DNA of 64,000 nucleotides from Novosphingobium resinovorum (GTDB lineage: Bacteria; Pseudomonadota; Alphaproteobacteria; Sphingomonadales; Sphingomonadaceae), in assembly GCF_001742225.1 (NCBI RefSeq), contig NZ_CP017075.1, forward strand, positions 1,612,001 through 1,676,000. The letters run 5' to 3'. A program made the position numbers and the translations under genes. The notes below the pieces were generated by a model. The model was given only the letters and a program-made list of their open reading frames with translations. It made no database searches and was not told the DNA's origin. Positions 55,621-64,000 of this stretch are shown here, piece by piece (position 1 is the stretch's first letter; the number at the start of each line of letters is the position of its first letter).

Positions 55621-57008
55621 CGCGCCGTCAACGGATCGTGGCCGACGCGCGCTTCGCCGTCGGCGGCGAAGTCCATGATGATGTCACTGGCCGGATCGTA
55701 GCGCGGCCAGACCGGCCGCTTGCCGCCACTGGGATCGCCGCTGGTGGCAAAGGCGACGAGCGCATCACTGATCGTGCCGCCCATCGCATCGTCGCGAGCC
55801 GTCGTGACATCGCCATACTTGATCGTCTGTGTATCGAAGAAGAAAGGAATGTCGCTGGCGTGTCCTGCCCCTGGCTTGCCCACCGAGGATGCCACGTAGG
55901 AAAACCGATAGGCGTAGACCGGGGCGCCTGCCTGCGACAGCGTTCGCGCCACGTCGCGGGCACCCTTGATCATGAAACCGTCCGGGCCGCCCATGTCGGC
56001 GCTGGTCGCCCCGATCATCACCGGCACCTTCGTGAATTTACCTTCGGTATAGGCCTTCGCCACATCGACCGCGATGCGACCATAGACGAAAGGCGAGGAG
56101 AACGCCGGGCGTTTCGCTGCGAACAGGGCCTCGAGATTCAGACCATCGACCACCTGCTCCGCCGGGAGCGCGCGCAATTTTGCCAGCGCCTGCGGATCGT
56201 CGGCCGCGATGCCCTTGGTGGCGGCGAAAGCCGTGCCGGTCTTCTCCGCCTCGGCCAGACCGCCCGCTCCGAGTGCAGTGCCGTCTCCGCCGGACATGAC
56301 GACCGCCCGGGCGAACAGACCTTGCGTCAGCGGCGAAGTCATCAGCATGTGCACCGACATGCCGCCCGCGCTCTCGCCGATAATCGTGACGTTCGCGGGA
56401 TCGCCGCCGAAAGCCGCGATGTTCTGATGCACCCACTTGAGCGCGGCGACCTGATCGAGCGTGCCGTAGTTGCCCAGTAGCCCGCCGTCGGCATCGGCCT
56501 TGGTCAGTTGCGGGTGAGCGAAAGTGCCGAAACGGCCAACGCGGTAGTTGAAACTCACCACCATCACGCCCTTGCGCGCCAGTTCCGCGCCTGAATAGGT
56601 CGGCGGAGAAGCACCACCGTTCAGGAAGCCGCCGCCGTAGATCCAGAACACCACCGGCAGCTTCGCCTTCGCGCCCTCCGGCTTCCAGACGTTGAGGTAG
56701 AGGCAATCCTCGGCGGGCGGCGTGCCGAGCGGTGCGGCGTCGCTGGGAAACGGCTTCTGCATGCAGTCGTGGCCGTAGGCAGTCGCCGGACGCACACCGG
56801 CCCATGCCGCGACCGGCTGCGGCGCGCGCCAGCGCAGGTCACCCACCGGCGGCGCGGCGAAGGGAATGCCCTTCCAACTGACCACGCCCTTGTTCGCCTC
56901 ACCCCGGACTTCTCCGCTGCGCGTCACGGCAACCGGGTCGGCGATGGCTACCGGTGAACAGGCGGTGGCAGCAAGAATGATGGCCGATAGAAAAGTGGGG
57001 GCTTTCAA
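55617..57008 (-). CDS. Carboxylesterase (type B), exported or lipidated
   Basis: A 463-residue type B carboxylesterase/lipase. The start is TTG 57008 with AGGAG six bases upstream, giving MKAPTFLSAIILAATACSPVAIADPV: signal peptide with a possible lipobox ATAC. EDCLYLNVWKP, FWIYGGGFLNGG (oxyanion hole) and IIGESAGGMSVHMLM (nucleophile Ser) are clear, and His is near the C-terminus in HASDIPFFF; the acid is unplaced. The frame is continuous upstream through a palindromic repeat into a glutathione peroxidase (57127-57635), so the two read as one 672-codon frame. The ribosome site and signal peptide argue for independent translation from the TTG. Confidence 0.82.
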   Translation of the reverse strand: MKAPTFLSAIILAATACSPVAIADPVAVTRSGEVRGEANKGVVSWKGIPFAAPPVGDLRWRAPQPVAAWAGVRPATAYGHDCMQKPFPSDAAPLGTPPAEDCLYLNVWKPEGAKAKLPVVFWIYGGGFLNGGASPPTYSGAELARKGVMVVSFNYRVGRFGTFAHPQLTKADADGGLLGNYGTLDQVAALKWVHQNIAAFGGDPANVTIIGESAGGMSVHMLMTSPLTQGLFARAVVMSGGDGTALGAGGLAEAEKTGTAFAATKGIAADDPQALAKLRALPAEQVVDGLNLEALFAAKRPAFSSPFVYGRIAVDVAKAYTEGKFTKVPVMIGATSADMGGPDGFMIKGARDVARTLSQAGAPVYAYRFSYVASSVGKPGAGHASDIPFFFDTQTIKYGDVTTARDDAMGGTISDALVAFATSGDPSGGKRPVWPRYDPASDIIMDFAADGEARVGHDPLTAR

Positions 57009-57024
57009 GAAGGTCTCCTGACGT

Positions 57025-57143
57025 CGTCGTCCCGGACCTGATCCGGGACCGCTGGCCGTGAACAACCCACCTTTCGACAGGGCGTTCGGCGCACGCTCCA
57101 GACTAAAGACCGCCACCGGTCCCGGATCAAGTCCGGACGACGA
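57025..57143. repeat. About 119-bp inverted-repeat element between the peroxidase and esterase
   Basis: Arms 57025-57057 and 57115-57143 match those at 11512-11543 and 11599-11632, with a single-base deletion in the right arm here (GTCCGGACGAC). The interior is not alike apart from GACAGGGCGTTCGG. Confidence 0.8.
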
Positions 57144-57635
57144 CAGCAACTTAGATATCTCCTTGTCGAGCGCAGCGGGCTTGTCGGTCGGGGCGAAACG
57201 GCGCACGACCTTGCCTTCGCGGTCGATGAGGAACTTGGTGAAGTTCCACTTGATCGATTTGGAGCCGAGCAGCCCAGGCGCCTCGGCCTTGAGCCAGTCG
57301 TAGAGCGGCACAGTGTCCGGCCCGTTGACCTCGACCTTGCCCATCAGCGGAAACGAGAGGCCGAAGTTCACCTCGCAGAACGCCGCGATCTCGGCGGCAT
57401 CGCCGGGTTCCTGCCCGCCGAACTGGTTGCAGGGGAAGGCGATGATCTCGAACCCCTGTTCGCGGTACTTGCGCCAGAGTTCCTCCAGCCCCTTGTACTG
57501 CGGAGTGAAGCCGCACTTGCTGGCGGTGTTGACCACCAGCACCACCCTGCCCAGCCGATCGGCAAGACTGGTCGTCTCGCCGTTGGGAAGGGTCGCGGTG
57601 AAATCCGCGATGGTTCGGGGGTCTTTACTCACCAA
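57127..57635 (-). CDS. gpx: Glutathione peroxidase
   Basis: The peroxidase domain is residues 1 to about 165: catalytic Cys 41 in VNTASKCGFTPQY, Gln 71 in FPCNQFGGQEPG, and Trp 130 in IKWNFTKFLIDREGKVV. It reduces hydroperoxides with thioredoxin or glutathione as reductant; Cys is used, not selenocysteine. The start is GTG/ATG at 57635 (MVSKDPRTIADFTATLPNG). The given end assumes the restored stop; as read, the frame goes on into the esterase. The neighbour upstream is the 92-residue protein, 7 bases away. Confidence 0.8.
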
Positions 57636-57641
57636 TGGCGC

Positions 57642-57920
57642 TCAGGAAGCCGGAAAGTCGGCGCGGCGGGACAAATGGCGGATCTCACCGATGCGCATCG
57701 TGTGATCGCCGTCCTTCTCGATCGCATAGTCGTCCTGCTTCGCCTCGGGCAGTCCCATCACGAAGGCGACCAGTTCCGCCACGGTGCCGCGGCGGATCGT
57801 CTTGAAGTTGTGGAACAGCCCGCCGCCGTCCTCGCACTTGTGCAGTTCGGCCGTGTCGTCCCAGCCGAAGCTCCGAGGCGGAGTGCTGCCGGCTGCGATA
57901 GTGGACGGGATGTCGCTCAT
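57642..57920 (-). CDS. Conserved-looking 92-residue protein of unknown function
   Basis: MSDIPSTIAAGSTPPRSFGWDDTAELHKCEDGGG leads to LFHNFKTIRRGTVAELVAFVMGLPEAKQDDYAIEKDGDHTMRIGEIRHLSRRADF. Acidic, with no membrane helix and one Cys. AAAGGAA lies upstream of the ATG. It is 7 bases ahead of the peroxidase gene and is probably cotranscribed. I do not recognise a family. Confidence 0.65.
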   Translation of the reverse strand: MSDIPSTIAAGSTPPRSFGWDDTAELHKCEDGGGLFHNFKTIRRGTVAELVAFVMGLPEAKQDDYAIEKDGDHTMRIGEIRHLSRRADFPAS

Positions 57921-58028
57921 TGGCGGGTTCCTTTCTTATCGCCTGGATTAAGCAATGTGGGAAAGGAAAACCGCGAGTTCAACGGCGGTTCCGGCGAAGA
58001 ATCAGGAACCTGAGATTGCCCACCCCTG

Positions 58029-58050
58029 CCCCTCCCGTCAGCGGGAGGGG
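58029..58050. repeat. CCCCTCCCGTCAGCGGGAGGGG palindrome
   Basis: 9-bp arms 58029-58037/58042-58050; related to the units at 19607 and 31685. It lies between lolD and the 92-residue gene and could terminate the lolCD transcript. Confidence 0.7.
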
Positions 58051-58075
58051 CATGAGAGAACTGCGCTTGCGCCGC

Positions 58076-58759
58076 TCAGGTCAGCACCCCGTCATGCAGT
58101 CGCACCACCCGGTCCATCGCCGCCGCCAGCCGCTCGTTGTGCGTGGCGACGAGCGCGGCGCTGCCCTCTCCGCGCACCAGCGCGAGGAACTGGGCGAAGA
58201 CCTTGTCCGCCGTCGCCTCGTCGAGATTGCCGGTGGGTTCGTCGGCCAGCACCATGTGCGGGCGGTTGGCCAGCGCGCGGGCCACGGCGACGCGCTGCTG
58301 CTCGCCGCCCGAGAGCTTGCTCGGACGATGCTCCAGCCTTGCGCCGAGGCCCAGCGCAGTGAGCAGTTCGGTCGCTCGCGCATCGCACTCGGTACGCGGC
58401 TTTCCGGTGATCAGCTGGGGCAGCACGACGTTCTCGATCGCGTTGAAGTCGGGCAGCAGATGGTGGAACTGATAGACGAAACCGATGTGATCGCGACGCA
58501 CCGCCGCGCGCTGGTCCTTGCCCAGCTTGCTGGCGTCGATCCCGGCGATCTCGATCTTGCCGCCGAAGCCGCCTTCGAGCAGGCCGATCGCCTGCAGCAT
58601 CGTCGACTTGCCCGACCCCGAGGGACCGAGCAGCGCGACGATCTCGCCGGGGCGGACTTCGAGGTTCACGCCGCGCAGGACGTCGATCTTCACCCCGCCC
58701 TGCTCGAAGCTGCGGGTCACGTCGGTCAGGCGGACGACAGGGTCAACGATATCATTCAT
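58076..58759 (-). CDS. lolD: Lipoprotein-releasing ABC transporter ATPase LolD
   Basis: A 227-residue ABC ATPase. Walker [19 protein letters not shown]-loop [17 protein letters not shown] (typical LolD), signature [19 protein letters not shown] and Walker [18 protein letters not shown] are present, with His in [13 protein letters not shown]. It powers extraction of outer-membrane lipoproteins from the inner membrane. The ATG lies 8 bases inside the end of the permease gene (ATGAATGA), so they are translated together. It matches the LolC-type permease next to it. Confidence 0.94.
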   Translation of the reverse strand: MNDIVDPVVRLTDVTRSFEQGGVKIDVLRGVNLEVRPGEIVALLGPSGSGKSTMLQAIGLLEGGFGGKIEIAGIDASKLGKDQRAAVRRDHIGFVYQFHHLLPDFNAIENVVLPQLITGKPRTECDARATELLTALGLGARLEHRPSKLSGGEQQRVAVARALANRPHMVLADEPTGNLDEATADKVFAQFLALVRGEGSAALVATHNERLAAAMDRVVRLHDGVLT

Positions 58760-59993
58760 AGCGCAGCACCTGCACGGGATCGGTGCTCGCCGCCTTGTAG
58801 GCGGGGTAGAGCGTGGCAAGGAAGCTGAACACCAGCGCCATGATGCAGATCGTGGCGATCTCCACCGGGTCGGAGCGCGCGGGCAGCTCGGTCAGGAAGC
58901 GGATCGAGGGGTCCCACAGGTTCTGGCCCGTCAGGATCTCCACCAGATGCACGATCGGCTGGCGGAAATAGAGGAAAATGAAGCCGATGATCACGCCCGC
59001 CACTGTGCCCATCGCGCCGATGCAGAAGCCGGCGGTGACGAAGACCTTGAGCAGCGAGTGCCGCGTCGCCCCCATCGTGCGCAGGATCGCGATGTCGCGG
59101 GTCTTGGCGCGCACCAGCATGATGAGCGAGGAGAGGATGTTGAACACCGCCACCAGCACGATGATCGAGAGGATCACGAACATCGCCACCCGCTCCACCG
59201 CCAGTGCCTCGAACAAGGAGGCGTTGATGGTCCGCCAGTCGGTGACCACGGCGCGGCCCGAGAGCTGGCGCGTCAGCGGCGCGAGGATCTCGCCCACCCG
59301 GTCGGGGTTGTTGGTGGTGACCTCGATCATGCCGATCTGGTCGCCGGTCAGCAGCAGCGTCTGCGCGTCCTTCATCGGCATGACCACGAAGGCGTTGTCG
59401 TAGTCGTAGACGCCGATCTCGAAGATCGCGGCTATGCGGTAGGCGATCTGGCGCGGCACCGTGCCGAAGGGCGTCGAGCGGCCCGCCGGGTTGATGATGG
59501 TGATCACGTCGCCCACTTGCGCGCCGAGGTTCTGCGCCAGTTGCTTGCCGATCGCGACGTTGTCGGACCCGGTCCTGAGTTCGGGGAGATTGCCCGCCTT
59601 CACCTTGTCGGCGAGGCGGTTGATGTCCTCACCGGTGTTGCCGCGTACCAGGATCGCCTCGACCCGGCCGTTGAAGCTGGCCAGCAGCGGCTGCTCGATC
59701 AGCGGCGAGGCGCGGGTGACGCCGGGCGTCCCCCGCACGTCCTCAAGGACGCTCTGCCAGTTGTCGAGGCGGCCGCCGTAAGCCTGGATGATGGCATGGC
59801 CGTTGAGGTTGACGATCTTGTCGAACAGCTCGGCGCGGAAACCGTTCATCACGCTCATGACGATGACCAGCGCGGCAACGCCGAGCATGACCGCGACGAG
59901 GCTGATGCCGGCGACGAGGGCGATGAAGCGCTCGCCCTTTCCGGGCAGCATGTAGCGCTTGGCGATCGTCCATTCGAAGGGGGATAGGATCAA
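58752..59993 (-). CDS. lolC: Lipoprotein-releasing ABC transporter permease LolC/E
   Basis: A 413-residue permease with four membrane helices and a large periplasmic domain between helices 1 and 2. [58 protein letters not shown] is the LolC/E N-terminal pattern; [16 protein letters not shown] with [26 protein letters not shown] is the FtsX domain end. A single fused LolC/E-like (LolF) subunit forms a homodimer in alphaproteobacteria. The TTG at 59993 fits homologues ([14 protein letters not shown]); TTG 60053 is an alternative. It ends inside the lolD start. Confidence 0.92.
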   Translation of the reverse strand: MILSPFEWTIAKRYMLPGKGERFIALVAGISLVAVMLGVAALVIVMSVMNGFRAELFDKIVNLNGHAIIQAYGGRLDNWQSVLEDVRGTPGVTRASPLIEQPLLASFNGRVEAILVRGNTGEDINRLADKVKAGNLPELRTGSDNVAIGKQLAQNLGAQVGDVITIINPAGRSTPFGTVPRQIAYRIAAIFEIGVYDYDNAFVVMPMKDAQTLLLTGDQIGMIEVTTNNPDRVGEILAPLTRQLSGRAVVTDWRTINASLFEALAVERVAMFVILSIIVLVAVFNILSSLIMLVRAKTRDIAILRTMGATRHSLLKVFVTAGFCIGAMGTVAGVIIGFIFLYFRQPIVHLVEILTGQNLWDPSIRFLTELPARSDPVEIATICIMALVFSFLATLYPAYKAASTDPVQVLRYE

Positions 59994-60200
59994 GCGAGGA
60001 GGTCCGTCTTGAAAAGGTGAAGAGGCATTAGGATGCGCGGGCGGTGCTGGCAAGCTGCGGGGGCGCGGATGGTTCCCGAGGGGGTCGTGCGAATGCGGGA
60101 GGTCTGCAGGGTTTACACTGTCTGATGGGTGAACCGATGATCCTTGATCGCCGGTGAAGAGCGGATTTGCGTGGGTTTTGAGCGTGGCGCGTGGTGACCG

Positions 60201-60253
60201 GTGTGACCTTACGAATGCGATGTGTCACCTTGTGGGGTGGAGGTGTCACCTTG
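60201..60253. repeat. Three 11-bp direct repeats at exact 21-bp pitch
   Basis: GTGTGACCTTA (60201-60211), GTGTCACCTTG (60222-60232), GTGTCACCTTG (60243-60253). The pitch of 21 bp is two helical turns, so all copies lie on the same DNA face. An extra GTGGTGACC lies at 60191-60199. Between the divergent lolC and purF genes. Confidence 0.7.
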
Positions 60254-60374
60254 TGGTGTAAACTTGTGCTGCCGGGAGTGAACGGGCTGGCCATGAACAC
60301 ATGGTATGGGATTGCGGGTACTGTAGGAAAGTGGACTGTCTGGAAGCGCCTCAAAGTCGTCGTCCAAACATCAT

Positions 60375-60507
60375 CGTCATCCCAGCGAAGGCTGGGACCG
60401 CTCTCGTCATCATGCTGCTTCTCGGCGAGGCCGGGATAAAGTTCGCACTGCCCTGCCGATAGGGCTCATCATGGTCACAACGGTCCCAGCCTTCGCTGGG
60501 ATGACGG
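60375..60507. repeat. 133-bp inverted-repeat element, ATCCCAGCGAAGGCTGGGACCGCT type
   Basis: Arms 60375-60402 and 60479-60507 are reverse complements. The interior shares TCGGCGAGG, CCGAT...GG and CATCATGGTCA with the 63246-63379 copy, so the whole element is conserved, not only the ends. Confidence 0.8.
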
Positions 60508-60675
60508 TCTGTTTCTGAAGCAGCAACTTCCCACCCAAACCCGTCATCTTCCCGTCACCAAACGGGCGCAGGAACCACCGCCCTCAACGGCCCGTCCCTT
60601 CCCCCTTGCTTTTCGACGCGATCGCAGCCAAATGCGCGTCGCGTTTGGACGCGCCAGTCGGGCTGGAAAAATACC

Positions 60676-62117
<1,442 letters not shown>

Positions 62118-62121
<4 letters not shown>

Positions 62122-62828
62122 CCTTTAAGGATCAGGTCGCACTCGTCACCGGCGCCAGCCGGGGTATCGGCGAAGCCACTGCCGTCGCGCTGGCCGCTGA
62201 GGGCGCGCATGTCGTCCTGACCGGGCGCGATACCAAGGCGCTCGAACGCGTCGAGGAGCGCATCTACGAGGCGGGCGGATCGGCCACGATCGCGCCGGTC
62301 GATCTGGTCGAGCCCGACGGCATCGCCCGCCTTGCCAGTGCCGTGCAGGACCGCTGGGGCCGGCTCGACGTGCTGGTAATCAATGCGGCGATTCTGCCCG
62401 AACTCACCAGCGTCGCCGACATCGACCAGCGCGCCTTCAACAAGGCGCTGACCACCAACGTCCTCTCGACGCAGGCGCTGATCGCGAACTTCGATCCGCT
62501 GCTGAAGAAGAGCCCGAACGCGCGCGTGGTCGGCCTGACCACCACCGTCGCGCAGGCACCGCGCGCCTACTGGGGTGCCTACGGCGCCACCAAGGCCGCG
62601 TTCGAAGTGCTGCTGGACTGCTACGCGCAGGAAACCGCCAAGACCTCGAACATTCGCGTCGCCATCGTCAACCCCGGCGCCACCCGCACCGCCATGCGCG
62701 CGCGGGCCTATCCGGGCGAGGCACCAGCCTCGGTCAAGCCGCCCGAAGTCGTGGCGGACCGCCTCACGACGCTGCTCGGAGAGAGTTTCGCGACGGGCCA
62801 CCGGGAAACCGTTAACCAGCCGCAATAA
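62118..62828 (+). CDS. Short-chain dehydrogenase/reductase
   Basis: A 236-residue classical SDR. VTGASRGIGEATAVALA is the NAD(P)-binding TGxxxGxG, INAAI is the NxAx motif, and YWGAYGATKAAFEVL contains the YxxxK. The Ser position in LTTTVAQAPRA is not an obvious catalytic Ser. Arg in VVLTGRDTKALERV favours NADPH. The start GTG at 62118 overlaps the purF stop (GTGA), so the two are coupled. Substrate unknown; a role with purine synthesis is not implied by family. Confidence 0.88.
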
Positions 62829-62905
62829 CCGGATCGTAACCCCAAACTGGGACACATCGGGCAAATTGGCGTTGTAGACACGTCGTAATTTGCGCGAGGT
62901 CGCCC

Positions 62906-63244
62906 ATGGATCACACCCAGCAGGAACGCTACGCCGCCGCCGCGCAGGAAGATCGCAGCGCGCATCGCAACCGCATTTCGATCCCTGCCACGCTGCGCCC
63001 CTCCGGGTCCAAAAGTTTCCAGACGGCGGTGCGCGACTTGTCGCTCTCGGGCTTCTCGGCGACGGCGATGAGCCACATCGCGCCGCGTACGATGTGCTGG
63101 CTGACGCTGCCCGGCAGGGAAGAGGCGCTTCCAGCAAAAGTGGTATGGTGGGACAACGGGCTTGTCGGCTGCGCTTTCGAGCAGTTGTTGGAGCCGCACG
63201 AACTGGATGCGGTCATGACGCGCTGGAACCGCGATCGGCGCTAA
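62906..63244 (+). CDS. PilZ domain protein
   Basis: A 112-residue protein covering a single PilZ domain: SAHRNRISIPATLRPSGSKSFQTAVRDLSLSGFSATAM holds the RxxxR-type and DLSLSGF (D/NxSxxG) c-di-GMP motifs. RNRISIP would be the RxxxR position with only one Arg clearly placed, so nucleotide binding needs testing. WWDNGLVGCAFEQLL is a typical PilZ last strand. A diguanylate cyclase is encoded about 7 kb away. It is on its own after the SDR, ahead of a repeat element. Confidence 0.83.
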   Translation: MDHTQQERYAAAAQEDRSAHRNRISIPATLRPSGSKSFQTAVRDLSLSGFSATAMSHIAPRTMCWLTLPGREEALPAKVVWWDNGLVGCAFEQLLEPHELDAVMTRWNRDRR

Positions 63245-63245
63245 C

Positions 63246-63379
63246 CGTCATCCCAGCGAAGGCTGGGATCGCTCTCGGCATATTTGGAGATTTCGGCGAG
63301 GCTCTGCTGAAATCAGCAGCGCCGTCCCGATGGCACACATCATGGTCATAACGGTCCCAGCCTTCGCTGGGATGACGGG
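63246..63379. repeat. 134-bp inverted-repeat element, second copy of the 60375 type
   Basis: Arms 63246-63273 and 63351-63379. The interior matches the 60375-60507 copy at TCGGCGAGG, CCCGATGG and CATCATGGTCATAACGG. An internal hairpin CTGCTGAAATCAGCAG lies at 63304-63319. Confidence 0.8.
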
Positions 63380-63402
63380 CTTTTGATCTCGACGGTCGCC
63401 CC

Positions 63403-64000
63403 TCAACCCATCGCCTTTACCAGCGTCACTTGCGCCACATCGATCCCTCCGCCGAGGAATCCTCCCTCGCAGTACATCAGATAAAACCGCCAGAGCCGCA
63501 CGAATCGCTCGTCGAAACCCGAGGGCAAACGCCCTTCCTCCACCGCGAGATCGAAGTTCGCCCGCCATTCGCGCAAGGTGCGCGCATAGTCCGCCCCGAA
63601 ACCGACGCGATCTTCCCAGACCAGCCCCCTCTCCTCGGCCAACGCGCGGAACTCGCTCTCGCGTATCAGCATGCCGCCGGGAAAGATGAAGGTCTGGATG
63701 AAGTCGGCGCTGCGGGCATAACCTTCGAAGATCGCATCAGGCATCGAGATCAGTTGCAGCGCCGCCAGCCCGCCCGGCTTCAGATTGCGCGCGATGCAGT
63801 CGAGGAACTCCGGCCAATAAGCCTGCCCGACAGCCTCGACCATCTCCACCGACATGATCGCATCGTACTGGCCGATAACGTCGCGATAGTCCTGCTTGCG
63901 GAAATCGACGCTGCCGCGCCCGTCGCTTCGCTCGAACGTCCAGCGCTCGCGCGCATAGGCAAGCTGCTGGTCAGAGAGGCTGATCGCATCGACATGCACC
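63403..64000 (-). CDS. Cyclopropane-fatty-acid synthase-like methyltransferase, N-terminus outside the window
   Basis: 199 residues to the right edge, with the stop at 63403. HVDAISLSDQQLAYARER (SAM motif with the CFA-type Q), YDAIMSVEMVEAVGQAYWPEFLDCIARNLKPGG, FIFPGGMLIRESEFRALAEE and LWRFYLMYCEGGFLGGGIDVAQVTLVK are the CFAS/mycolate methyltransferase blocks. ExxH/E geometry: EMVEAVG replaces the EMFEHVG of true CFAS, with Ala for the His that helps bind the bicarbonate ion, so the activity may differ. The remaining part of the gene runs beyond the window. Confidence 0.85.
   Translation of the reverse strand, partial: VHVDAISLSDQQLAYARERWTFERSDGRGSVDFRKQDYRDVIGQYDAIMSVEMVEAVGQAYWPEFLDCIARNLKPGGLAALQLISMPDAIFEGYARSADFIQTFIFPGGMLIRESEFRALAEERGLVWEDRVGFGADYARTLREWRANFDLAVEEGRLPSGFDERFVRLWRFYLMYCEGGFLGGGIDVAQVTLVKAMG

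Larger units (their letters stand above)
55617..57635 (-). other. Continuous frame joining glutathione peroxidase and carboxylesterase through a repeat element
   Basis: No stop separates the peroxidase (residues 1-167) from the esterase (from residue 210). The linker SSSGLDPGPVAVFSLERAP... is the translated left part of the palindromic element at 57025-57143. The consensus copy at 11599-11632 has GTCCGGGACGAC; here it is GTCCGGACGAC, one base shorter. Adding the base back gives codons for SSSRT followed by TGA at 57127. Whether the fused frame is real or a sequencing error cannot be told from one read. Confidence 0.6.
59994..60675. other. 682-base gap before purF with phased repeats and an inverted-repeat element
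   Basis: Contains three GTGTSACCTT repeats at 21-bp pitch (60201-60253) and an inverted-repeat element (60375-60507). No frame has a good ribosome site; the frame that encodes HKVT repeats on the minus strand (60028-60354) is judged non-coding. The promoter of purF and that of lolC must lie here. Confidence 0.45.

Noticed and set aside
60028..60354. Minus-strand frame encoding HKVT/RKVT repeats
   Set aside because: The peptide repeats simply translate the 21-bp DNA repeats; no ribosome site and the frame overlaps the lolC start region.

Overview
The window looks like chromosomal DNA of a sphingomonad alphaproteobacterium, most likely Novosphingobium or a close relative. The basis is high GC with strong GC3 bias, split ATP synthase b and b' genes, the cpdR/N-formylglutamate amidohydrolase pair, the lapA-pyrF and trpFBA-folC neighbourhoods, a PEP-CTERM protein with exosortase-A-type ligase/ACP/decarboxylase genes, and many short palindromic intergenic elements. 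The genus is inferred from gene content and style; no rRNA is present. No phage, transposase, CRISPR array or plasmid gene was seen.

Layout. 1-4.3 kb: 3' tip of probable ftsY, septation protein A, an alpha/beta hydrolase, then the minus-strand F0 operon atpI-atpB-atpE-atpF'-atpF with a terminator. 4.6-8.6 kb: minus-strand ydbH-ynbE-ydbL, coupled by stop/start overlaps (envelope phospholipid transport). 8.6-19.6 kb: mostly plus-strand housekeeping genes (radC, NRDE protein, purB, lapA-like, pyrF, SIMPL protein, trpF, trpB, a small membrane protein, trpA, folC). accD, common between trpA and folC in relatives, is absent. 19.6-26.8 kb: ampG-like permease, RG-rich rluB-type pseudouridine synthase, rsmD, a Trp/Tyr-rich exported protein and a UvrD/PcrA helicase whose start lies in a perfect palindrome. 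27-38 kb: Rieske oxygenase, tRNA-Lys, a minus-strand operon (exported methyltransferase, N-carbamoylputrescine amidase, folK), msrA, a PEP-CTERM choice-of-anchor-A protein, a rhlE-type helicase, a GlcD-like flavoprotein and SapC. 38-45 kb: N-formylglutamate amidohydrolase/cpdR, tRNA-Val, and a five-gene minus-strand cluster (GT61 glycosyltransferase, hexapeptide acetyltransferase, AMP ligase, acyl carrier protein, fold-III PLP decarboxylase). 45-50.4 kb: enoyl-CoA hydratase, icd, TauD-type dioxygenase, TetR regulator, radical SAM protein and a small membrane protein. 50.5-64 kb: dnaE, a diguanylate cyclase, an esterase read in frame with a glutathione peroxidase, lolD/lolC, purF, an SDR, a PilZ protein and part of a cyclopropane-fatty-acid-synthase-like methyltransferase.

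The best candidates for something little described are: (1) the GT61/acetyltransferase/ligase/ACP/decarboxylase cluster with an inverted repeat upstream, which resembles a carrier-protein route to a decarboxylated amino-acid group for a glycan; (2) the glutathione peroxidase-esterase fusion, apparently made by a one-base deletion inside a palindromic element that normally supplies the stop codon; (3) three 21-bp-phased repeats and about 133-bp inverted-repeat elements around purF. All coordinates were read by eye and start codons are judgements from Shine-Dalgarno spacing and overlaps.
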